DNA of 64,000 bases from Spongiibacter thalassae. Its GTDB lineage: Bacteria; Pseudomonadota; Gammaproteobacteria; Pseudomonadales; Spongiibacteraceae. Shown here in pieces: positions 18,570-25,348 of the stretch. Every line of letters starts with the position of its first letter. Within the stretch, counting starts at the first letter, position 1. The translations under genes were made by a program, and so were the position numbers. The stretch is taken from positions 186,001 through 250,000 of the forward strand of contig NZ_JAAWWK010000001.1 in the NCBI RefSeq assembly GCF_012272835.1, written 5' to 3'. Under the pieces are notes generated by a model. That model was not told where the DNA came from. It worked only from the letters and a program-made list of their open reading frames with translations, and made no database searches.

Positions 18570-20891
18570 CTAGAAGGCGTAGCGGAAATTCATAGCATAC
18601 ATTCTTGGATCTTCCAGATTTCCAAAGAATGAGCCGGGCACTAAAAACTGCGGTCCACCAAAGTTGATCGTCCGCTCGTCTGTCAGGTTTAACGCCGCCA
18701 GACTGACACTCCAGGTATTGTCAATATTGGCCAGGCCTATGTTTGCATTGTATTTCCAGTATGCCTCTTGAAGGGTAGTGGACTCCTGGGCTGGTGCGAA
18801 GTAATACTCGTCGCTGAATTTGGCATCAAGGCGAACATTGAATATTAAGCTGTCAAAGGCCTTTGTGTAGTCGATAAAGGCGCTCGCGCTGGTATCCGGT
18901 GCCGCCAGCAAAGGCCTTCCTCGGTAGTCTTGAAGTCCGTCTTCACTGGCTTGACATTCCGCGGATTGCTCACTCTGAACAGTTGGGCACTGGCCTCGGA
19001 ATTCGCGATACCGGGCTCGTAGAACGGCGGCGTTGACACCCAGTAATATTTCTTCGGTAGCGAGGAATGTGAGTTCCAGCTCAGCACCTTTACTCACGGA
19101 ACTGCCGGCATTTCCTACGATAAAGTCGTCTCCGGTAAAGGTCGACACCTGTAAATCGTCGAAATCTGTATAAAATACCGCGGTGTTAAGTCGTAGACGG
19201 CGGTCGAACAGTTCCATTTTGGCACCGAGCTCGTAGTTCCTGGCGCGCTCTTCGTCGTATTCAAATCCATCAATATTGCCCGACGAGTCAGAGGCATTGA
19301 ATCCGCCACCCTTAGTTGCTCGCGCATGGGTGAAATACAGGTTCACGTCGTCGTTTACAACCCACTGCAGGTTGAAAGTGCCGTCGGTATTCGCTTCTTT
19401 TCGAATTTGTTCGCCATAGTTGTAATTGTTGGTACCTGAGGCGTTAGCGACTAATAAGGTAATGGGGTTGGTGAGTGGCTCTTCCGAACGGTAATCGTTA
19501 AGGGTTTGCACGGCAGATGCCGACTTTTCTTCAAAAGATCTACGAGCCCCGAGCGTGGCGCTGAAGGTGTCAGTGATATTCCAGGTTGCCTGGAAGAATC
19601 CTGAGTAGCCTTCGGAAAATTCAAAATAGTCTCGTACCATGGTGAAGGCGATACCCGCGCCGCCCGGAAGTTGGGTCTGCAGATCAATGTCTACATTGGT
19701 GTTCGGGAGCACTAAATCCCGCTTCAAGTAATAAAGTCCGCCCATATAGTCTATGCGGCCGCCTAATGGGGAGGTAAAGCGTAATTCATGTGAAACTTGT
19801 TCAAAATCTTCGTTATTGTTTGTGACCAGTAGATTCGAGCCGCTAAAGTCGCCGTCTACGGCGATCATCCGGTCATACTCAGAATATCCGCCAATGTAGG
19901 TGATTTCAAACTCACCCATCATGTGTGCTGCATTGAGGGTAAAGCTGCTGGCCTCCTGATTCAAAAAGCTGTCGTTCCCTTGGCCGTCTGCAAAATTTTT
20001 GGTGTCGAATTTATAGTCTTCACCTGCAGCTTCTTGTGCGGCGATTATGTTATTAGTAAACGGCAATAATATTGGGTCAGTTTGTGTGGTGTTTGGATCA
20101 CGGTGAATCAACTGAAACTTGACGCCTTCTTCATCGACAGTGCTGTGCTCAAATTTTGCCCACAGTAGAGTATTTTCAGTTGCCGCCCAATCCACAAGCA
20201 GACGTATAGCTTGAGCCGAAGAAGCGTAGTCGGGCTCACCTGGCCCCTCTCCATTGTAATGGTTTTCTACAAAGGACTTATCTTTTGTGTCGCTGACAAC
20301 AAGGCGCGCGCCAAGGCCGGCTGACTCGAGAGCTGGACCCGATAGAATGCCGGTGAGTGTCGTGCTTCCATAGTTCGCTTCATAGCTGCTTTGGATAATG
20401 CCTTCAAACTCTTCGCTGGGTCTGGCGCTGTGAATACTGATAGCACCTGCGATAGAGTTCTTGCCAAAAATTACACCTTGAGGCCCGCGCAGCACTTCAA
20501 CACGCTGCACATCTAAAAATGGAATTTGGAACTGCGGTGAACGCCCCGCATAAATTCCGTCGACATATAGACCCACGCTTTGTTCAAATGAGACATTTCC
20601 TGCGCCAGAGCCCAGACCACGCATCATAATTATGTTGGCATCGGGTGAGTCACTTATATTCAGGTTTGGCACCAGGGTGGACATCTCCTCGAGGTTTGAG
20701 ATGCCATTTTTCGCCATTGTTTCTGCAGAAACAGCATTGATCGAAACAGGGACATCCTGAATGCTCTCGCTACGTTTCTGGGCGGTAACTATTACCTCTT
20801 CCAGCGCGGGGGCGCTGAATGCCACGCTGCTTGCCAAAGTCAGCGTCGAGGATAGTGCTAGCTTAGTATATTTATTGCTTATTGGTTTCAT
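18570..20891 (-). CDS. TonB-dependent outer membrane receptor, copy 2 of a tandem pair
   Basis: A 773-residue receptor from the ATG at 20891. A longer frame reaches 20957, but its extra 22 residues read into the promoter palindrome and the ATG at 20891 opens a proper signal peptide (MKPISNKYTKLALSSTLTLA). It has the same architecture as copy 1: LEEVIVTAQKR, plug with RGLGSG and VDGIYAG, barrel ending YAMNFRYAF. Differences from copy 1 gather in presumed surface loops, for example an added LPGGAGI segment, so the two may differ in ligand preference. Its promoter carries the perfect operator-like palindrome at 20944-20960. The role is uptake of the pathway substrate or a relative (inference). 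Confidence 0.93.
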   Translation of the reverse strand: MKPISNKYTKLALSSTLTLASSVAFSAPALEEVIVTAQKRSESIQDVPVSINAVSAETMAKNGISNLEEMSTLVPNLNISDSPDANIIMMRGLGSGAGNVSFEQSVGLYVDGIYAGRSPQFQIPFLDVQRVEVLRGPQGVIFGKNSIAGAISIHSARPSEEFEGIIQSSYEANYGSTTLTGILSGPALESAGLGARLVVSDTKDKSFVENHYNGEGPGEPDYASSAQAIRLLVDWAATENTLLWAKFEHSTVDEEGVKFQLIHRDPNTTQTDPILLPFTNNIIAAQEAAGEDYKFDTKNFADGQGNDSFLNQEASSFTLNAAHMMGEFEITYIGGYSEYDRMIAVDGDFSGSNLLVTNNNEDFEQVSHELRFTSPLGGRIDYMGGLYYLKRDLVLPNTNVDIDLQTQLPGGAGIAFTMVRDYFEFSEGYSGFFQATWNITDTFSATLGARRSFEEKSASAVQTLNDYRSEEPLTNPITLLVANASGTNNYNYGEQIRKEANTDGTFNLQWVVNDDVNLYFTHARATKGGGFNASDSSGNIDGFEYDEERARNYELGAKMELFDRRLRLNTAVFYTDFDDLQVSTFTGDDFIVGNAGSSVSKGAELELTFLATEEILLGVNAAVLRARYREFRGQCPTVQSEQSAECQASEDGLQDYRGRPLLAAPDTSASAFIDYTKAFDSLIFNVRLDAKFSDEYYFAPAQESTTLQEAYWKYNANIGLANIDNTWSVSLAALNLTDERTINFGGPQFLVPGSFFGNLEDPRMYAMNFRYAF

Positions 20892-20943
20892 AGTCCTTAT
20901 TAGCTCTATAGTTATTCCTGATAACCATAATATAGGACAGGTA

Positions 20944-20960
20944 TTATTGTAATACAATAA
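20944..20960. promoter_or_regulatory. Perfect operator-like palindrome upstream of TonB receptor copy 2
   Basis: TTATTGTAATACAATAA is a perfect 17-base palindrome with a central A, 53 bases before the receptor ATG. The core TTGTAATACAA fits the FadR-subfamily GntR consensus TnGTnnnACnA. It is one of two perfect copies in the window. Between it and the hydrolase gene (20961-21198) nothing else is seen. Confidence 0.6.
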
Positions 20961-21198
20961 CTCAGGGTGTAGAAATTATGATCTGCCGTCCCGGCACAAG
21001 ACGATGGCGTGGCTTTGAAGCTTCAAGAATCATGTTTGACAGTGAAACCTGCATGAATTGCATCACTGGATCTCATTAAATAACGCCATGTCAATTACAG
21101 GCTGGAAAATTGACTGTGTGAGAGGAGGGCGCGCAAGGTTATGCCGCGGATAGAATCCCGAGCCAGTCGACAAGGTGACGCCTTGGCGACTGCTTTGG

Positions 21199-21222
21199 AA
21201 AAAGCGGGCACTATTGCCCGCT
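21199..21222 (-). terminator. Intrinsic terminator of the alpha/beta hydrolase gene
   Basis: On the minus strand AGCGGGCA and TGCCCGCT (21203-21222) form an 8-bp stem with a 4-base loop, followed by a run of five T. It lies 16 bases after the stop of the hydrolase gene, so that gene probably ends its own transcript before the receptor promoter. Confidence 0.75.
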
Positions 21223-21238
21223 ACTGGCTTCGTGTGTG

Positions 21239-22066
21239 CTAGGAGTTTTCGATGCAGAAGTCATGTATGCAGCTGGAATACTCTTCTGTATTAAAAAGCA
21301 TAAGCTGGTGGGTAGCGTCTTCAAATATTTTAAGCGTCACCGGCCCGCCAATTTCGGAAACTATAAGCTCTAGTCCACCGTCCGGAATATTCGGGTCTTT
21401 CGAGCCCGCCGTATACAATACTGGCTTGGTGTTTTCGCTCAGTGGTACGGGGGGAACGTAGTTCATGATTGACGCCCAGGAAGCGGCGTCGTAAGACCAT
21501 GTATTCAGCGGGTCCTGTCTTTTGGCTTCGGCGGCGCCCTTGTAGCCGTAGTCCTCGTCAAAATCGAAAAACAACGGTAGGTCAATGCGTAAGGCTCGGC
21601 CAAATTGTGCCAGTAACTGCTGAACAGGCTCACTGCGCCAGGCTTCGGTCATTGCCTTGATTGTGGGGCTGCCGGGAACCGCAAGCGAGCCCATGCAGAT
21701 AACGCCGGATAGGTCTGGGCTATCGATGGCAGAGATCGCTGCAGAAACTCCGAGGCTGGACCCCAGCGCAAAAACGGGCAGGCCGGTTTTTGCCTTGACG
21801 TGGGCGGCGAAGTCGCGAGTACCCTGTGCCCACTCTTCCATGCTGAACTGGCCGCGCGGACGGCTTGTGGTAGAGCGTCCGTGGCCAGGGGCGTCGAAAC
21901 TCCAGATTTCAACGCCTTTGGCTGCATGGTGTTCACAGAAGGTATTGTATATTCCACCGTGGCCGCCCAAGCCGTGTGAGATCACCAGGGCATATCGGGA
22001 CTCTTGGTCATCTTCTGCATACCTAAGGGCATGTAAGTCGTTCAGTACATGTGATTCGATTTTCAT
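21239..22066 (-). CDS. Alpha/beta hydrolase, monoacylglycerol-lipase-like
   Basis: A 275-residue serine hydrolase of the S33/monoacylglycerol lipase type. It shows the oxyanion segment ISHGLGGHGG, the strand FDAPGHGRS, the nucleophile elbow LGSSLGVS (Ser at about 102), an acid in AGSKDPNIPDGG and the catalytic His in DATHQLML. No signal peptide is seen, so it acts in the cytoplasm, probably on an ester or lactone of the pathway. It is a single-gene unit: a perfect palindrome lies 28 bases before the ATG and an intrinsic terminator follows the stop. Shared control with the TonB receptor and ligase operons is inferred. Substrate unknown. Confidence 0.87.
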   Translation of the reverse strand: MKIESHVLNDLHALRYAEDDQESRYALVISHGLGGHGGIYNTFCEHHAAKGVEIWSFDAPGHGRSTTSRPRGQFSMEEWAQGTRDFAAHVKAKTGLPVFALGSSLGVSAAISAIDSPDLSGVICMGSLAVPGSPTIKAMTEAWRSEPVQQLLAQFGRALRIDLPLFFDFDEDYGYKGAAEAKRQDPLNTWSYDAASWASIMNYVPPVPLSENTKPVLYTAGSKDPNIPDGGLELIVSEIGGPVTLKIFEDATHQLMLFNTEEYSSCIHDFCIENS

Positions 22067-22531
22067 TATTTGCCTCCAGTCATCTCAGCATAATATTGTA
22101 TTACAATAATACCTAAGTCAACAAGCAAGGGGAGCGGGGCGCATTCGGTTTGACGTGGAGAGGTGAATTTATATTCACATTCTGGGTAAGCCCTTTGCCA
22201 AGGGGAGCTTAGACATGCGCGCAATCCATGCAGAATTGGCGTTCCCGGGTAAAGAGGTGGGTTGATCGGAGATTCGAACTAGAGTATTCAGGCCATCGCT
22301 GAGATGTTGGCTTGGCGCCGGTTCGCGCTGATTCGATTCAAAGCGCCGTCGGCGATAGCACCCTCCACACCGAGAAGCAGGGGGAGGGGCGATGATTGTT
22401 GCCGCCGCTGGCGGGCGCACCCTCCAGCAAGGAATCTATCAATGTGCCCTGTTTTATTATTTGGCGCCGTGGAAAACTCTTTACGCTCTGGGCTGTCGGG
22501 GATTAGGCTCAAATAGAGTTTATTTGGGGAG
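22067..22531. other. Intergenic region with operator at its left end
   Basis: 465 bases. The operator-like palindrome lies at 22094-22108. Overlapping short frames on both strands around 22288-22516 encode nothing recognisable. No hairpin with a T-run was found for the crotonase operon ending at 22532. Confidence 0.45.
22094..22108. promoter_or_regulatory. Perfect operator-like palindrome upstream of the alpha/beta hydrolase
   Basis: TATTGTATTACAATA: perfect 7-base arms around a central T, 27 bases before the hydrolase ATG at 22066. It is the same sequence as the 20945-20959 core except for the central base, and fits the FadR-subfamily GntR consensus. Confidence 0.6.
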
Positions 22532-23383
22532 CTATGTTCCCTGAAAAACAGGCTGTCGCTTCTCGAAAAACGCTTTTATCGCCTCTTTGCTATCGTTGGT
22601 TGAGCCGGATCGGTTTTGATTGATGCTTTCCATATCCAGCGAGATGTCGAGCTCTTTTTCCATCGCGATACGAACGTTTTGCTTCATATAGGCAAGTGAA
22701 ATGGGTGCGGAGTTCGCTAGTTCGATCGCCAATTCCCGCGCGCAGGAAGAGGCCTCGTCGGCTGAAGTGTACTGCGTGGCAAGTCCGAGAGTGTTGAGGG
22801 TCTCACCATAAATGGGTCTGTTTAGCATGAGGACTTCCTTTGCTTTCGCCGGTCCAAGGTTCTTGGTGAGAAAGTAGGATATGCCGAAGTCGCCGGAATA
22901 GCCGACCTTTACGAATCCACTGGTCAATTTGGCGGTGTCGGCGACTACCCGAAAATCACATGCCAGCGCCAGCCCAATACCCGCGCCAACCACGTTCCCC
23001 TTCAATACGCTGATAACGGGTTTGGGCATGGTGTGAATAATGCGAGCTACTTCGGCGTTACGACGTAGCCAGCGAGTCATCAGTTCTGCTGAAACTGGGC
23101 CTCGTTTTGCGGCGCGAAGTTCGGCAGCGGCTTTTTCCTCGGCGCTAAGCTCGGTTGTGTTGTTGGCGTCTTTGGCGGCTGCAATGTCGCCGCCAGCGCA
23201 AAAGTCCTTGCCCACTCCCTGCAATATGACGCAGCGCACTCGAGCGTCTTCTGTGGCGTCGTTCAAGGCATCCAGAAGTGCACGCATCAGGTTTGGGTTG
23301 AGCGCGTTGCGATGCTTTGGCCGGTTCAAGGTCAGGGTGAGTATGTTATCGCTAAGGTCCTTTAGCAGAATATCGTCTGTCAT
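22532..23383 (-). CDS. Enoyl-CoA hydratase/isomerase family protein
   Basis: A 283-residue crotonase-fold protein. The oxyanion-hole segments are FCAGGDIAAA and GNVVGAGIGLALACD. The usual catalytic-glutamate loop reads SGFVKVGYSGDFGISYFL, with Asp/Gly where standard hydratases carry two Glu, so it may be an isomerase, a hydrolase or a ring-cleaving type rather than a plain hydratase. It probably acts on an unsaturated CoA ester made by the acyl-CoA dehydrogenases of the island. The start overlaps the stop of the upstream nitronate-monooxygenase-like gene by 4 bases, so the two are translationally coupled. Family call strong, reaction open. Confidence 0.87.
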   Translation of the reverse strand: MTDDILLKDLSDNILTLTLNRPKHRNALNPNLMRALLDALNDATEDARVRCVILQGVGKDFCAGGDIAAAKDANNTTELSAEEKAAAELRAAKRGPVSAELMTRWLRRNAEVARIIHTMPKPVISVLKGNVVGAGIGLALACDFRVVADTAKLTSGFVKVGYSGDFGISYFLTKNLGPAKAKEVLMLNRPIYGETLNTLGLATQYTSADEASSCARELAIELANSAPISLAYMKQNVRIAMEKELDISLDMESINQNRSGSTNDSKEAIKAFFEKRQPVFQGT

Positions 23384-24336
23384 AGCCGGTTACCGTATTC
23401 GTGGACGGGATTGGTGAAAGTGCTGTGGTATTCCTGTTGCAACCGTTGCACGAGCAGTGCTGTAGAGGGGACATCCTTGATCAAGCCGATGCCCTGGCCA
23501 GCACTCCAAATGTGCTTCCAGGGTTTGACGCCCTCGGGCAAATTCGGAATATGTGGTGCTTTGGGTGGAGGCGGGTTATTGGGGTCAATGCCCACAGAAG
23601 CCATCGAAGCTTTCAGGAAATTGCCGGGCATCCCGGCGACTGAGTCGGTATACAGTACGTTGCTACTGTCCTCATCAACCAGCATCTGCTTGTATTCTGG
23701 CGATGCCATGGACTCCTGGGTCGCAATAAACCGTGTGCCCATGTAGCACAAATCTGCCCCCAGTACCTGAGCAGCTCTGATTGATGCGCCGTTTGAGATA
23801 GACCCCGCCAGGCACAGTATTCCGTCGAAAAATTCGCGAATCTGCGGGAGAAAGGCGAAAGGATTGAGTAATCCCGCGTGGCCTCCCGCGCCGCCGCAAA
23901 TGACATTGATCCCATCGACGCCTACCTGGGCGGCTTTTCGGGCGTGGGCGAGCGTGGTGGCGTCATGAAATACACGACCACCGTAGCCGTGTACACGCTC
24001 TACGACTTCCGTAGGGTCGCCTATCGCGGTAATAACGATAGGCACCTGGTAGCGTTCGATCAGCGCCATATCGGCTTCCCAGCGCTTTCCGCCAAATTTT
24101 TTGGTCGAGCAGTTCACCGCTAGGGGGCCGGCATCCGGCGTGTTGCCGATTGCTGAATAGACCTGCTCCAACCATTGTTCAAACAGCTCAGGGTTTCGCG
24201 CATTCAGTGCCGGTAGCGACCCAATTATGCCAGCTCGGCACGCCGCGATGGCGAGCTCGGGCCCACTCACCAAAAACATCGGGGCAGCAATCACCGGGAG
24301 AGTTATTTGCTGCCGAAGGTCGTTCGGAATTGCCAC
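23380..24336 (-). CDS. Nitronate monooxygenase-like FMN protein
   Basis: A 318-residue TIM-barrel flavoprotein of the nitronate monooxygenase/2-nitropropane dioxygenase family. It begins with a typical PVIAAPMFLVSGPELA. The FMN phosphate and active-site segment GGAGGHAG carries the conserved His, and ADLCYMGTRFIAT closes the barrel. Known members oxidise nitronates, but many in catabolic clusters are enoyl reductase-like enzymes or of unknown use, including those beside acyl-CoA genes. It is first gene of a two-gene unit with the crotonase at 22532, divergent from another crotonase gene at 24506. Its promoter shares the motif at 24396-24407. A role in CoA-ester metabolism rather than nitronate removal is suggested by context only. 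Confidence 0.87.
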   Translation of the reverse strand: MAIPNDLRQQITLPVIAAPMFLVSGPELAIAACRAGIIGSLPALNARNPELFEQWLEQVYSAIGNTPDAGPLAVNCSTKKFGGKRWEADMALIERYQVPIVITAIGDPTEVVERVHGYGGRVFHDATTLAHARKAAQVGVDGINVICGGAGGHAGLLNPFAFLPQIREFFDGILCLAGSISNGASIRAAQVLGADLCYMGTRFIATQESMASPEYKQMLVDEDSSNVLYTDSVAGMPGNFLKASMASVGIDPNNPPPPKAPHIPNLPEGVKPWKHIWSAGQGIGLIKDVPSTALLVQRLQQEYHSTFTNPVHEYGNRL

Positions 24337-24395
24337 TTTATTGTCTCCGTTGTAGCAAGGCGTCAGGACGCGAAAATCTCTTTAAGCATACAAAG

Positions 24396-24407
24396 ATAAC
24401 TAAGTAT
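24396..24407. promoter_or_regulatory. Shared 12-base motif in a divergent promoter
   Basis: ATAACTAAGTAT, identical to the site at 30534-30545 and close to four others in the right half of the window. It lies 60 bases from the nitronate-monooxygenase-like start (minus) and 99 bases from the crotonase start (plus). The motif is a near-palindrome (ATAmCTAGkTAT type). Confidence 0.5.
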
Positions 24408-24505
24408 GATATATATTTGTGGTCGAAGTCAAAGTGCAGGACACAGGACTTACTCAAGAAGGCAAATAACTCAGGGTGCCGCCGCCGGTAGCCAGTGGAG
24501 GAAAG

Positions 24506-25279
24506 ATGGCAAGTTTGAATGTCGAGATAGAGCAATTTGTAGCTACGGTAACCTTGGATCGACCACCGGTGAACGCAGTGGATAATGCGACGCTGCTGGA
24601 AATTCGCGACGTCTTCACCCGTCTTGGGCGAGAGAAAGATGTCCGCGCTATTATCTTTACCGCGGCGGGAACCCGTGCGTTCATGGGGGGCGCAGATCTG
24701 GAGGAGATTGGCAGCGCGGCAAACCAGGAGCCCGAGTACATAACCGATCCCGGCAAGGTCGCTCGCGATGCCATGTGGGCAATCACTGACTGCTCTGTAC
24801 CCGTAATAGGAGCAATCAACGGCCCGGCTATTGGCGCAGGGGTCGCGTTCGCTGCCTGTTGCGATATGTTGCTGGCGGCGGAAAATGCGAGTTTCGGAAC
24901 CTTGGAAATCAATGTCGGTTTGTTGGGCGCAAGTGCTCACCTTTCGTTGCTCGTCGGTCGGCACAAGGCGAGGGAAATGTTTTTCCTTGGGGAAAAAGTC
25001 TCGGCGGCAGAGATGTACCGCCTTGGCGCAGTGCGCAAGGTCGTACGGAGCGAGCATCTTATCGATGAGGCTCGACAGCTGGCCGCGCGGTTGGCGGAGA
25101 AAAGCCCTATTGCAATGCGTCTGGCCAAGGAGTCAATGAATCGTGTGGAGGGATTGCCGCTGAAAGAGGCGTATCGCACCGAGCAGGATTACACCGCGCG
25201 GTTAATGAACTATGAAGACTCCCGGGAAGCCAGGGACGCCTTTTTGGAAAAGCGGCCGCCGGAATGGCGGTGGCGTTAA
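24506..25279 (+). CDS. Enoyl-CoA hydratase/isomerase family protein
   Basis: A 257-residue crotonase. The start at ATG 24506 is preceded by GGAGGAAAG, so the frame upstream of it is not used. Oxyanion segments are RAFMGGADLEE and INGPAIGAGVAFAACCD. The catalytic loop reads ASFGTLEINVGLLGASAHLSL, keeping the first glutamate position. It should hydrate or isomerise a 2-enoyl-CoA. It is transcribed divergently from the nitronate-monooxygenase-like/crotonase pair and ends in front of a hairpin shared with the convergent fusion gene. Substrate not readable. Confidence 0.88.
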   Translation: MASLNVEIEQFVATVTLDRPPVNAVDNATLLEIRDVFTRLGREKDVRAIIFTAAGTRAFMGGADLEEIGSAANQEPEYITDPGKVARDAMWAITDCSVPVIGAINGPAIGAGVAFAACCDMLLAAENASFGTLEINVGLLGASAHLSLLVGRHKAREMFFLGEKVSAAEMYRLGAVRKVVRSEHLIDEARQLAARLAEKSPIAMRLAKESMNRVEGLPLKEAYRTEQDYTARLMNYEDSREARDAFLEKRPPEWRWR

Positions 25280-25290
25280 AAGCGCGGGAA

Positions 25291-25322
25291 AGCGGGAGCT
25301 GGAGCTAGCTCCTGTTCCCGCT
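25291..25322. terminator. Hairpin between convergent genes
   Basis: AGCGGGA (25291-25297) pairs with TCCCGCT (25316-25322), and inside it GGAGCTAGCTCC (25301-25312) is a perfect palindrome, giving a two-part stem. It sits between the ends of the plus-strand crotonase and the minus-strand thiolase-crotonase fusion and may terminate both. Flanking T-runs are weak. Confidence 0.55.
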
Positions 25323-25348
25323 GTTACTCGGTAGTATCTGCGGTTTGC

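Larger units (their letters stand above)
15742..20891 (-). repeat. Tandem duplication of TonB receptor genes
   Basis: The two receptor genes (15742-18048 and 18570-20891) share long identical protein segments, for example VEVLRGPQGVIFGKNSIAG and the region around GAELELTFLATEEILLGVNA. DNA words of well over 20 bases are also shared, such as the last bases of both genes just before their stops. The intervening 521 bases are not obviously duplicated. Homologous recombination between the copies could delete or convert one. Confidence 0.85.

Noticed and set aside
22265-22300. Possible tRNA-like T-loop sequence (GATTCGAAC)
   Set aside because: No cloverleaf can be built around it; no acceptor or anticodon stem is seen.
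22288-22516. Short overlapping frames on both strands before the crotonase gene
   Set aside because: Neither encodes a recognisable product; their mutual overlap suggests chance open frames.
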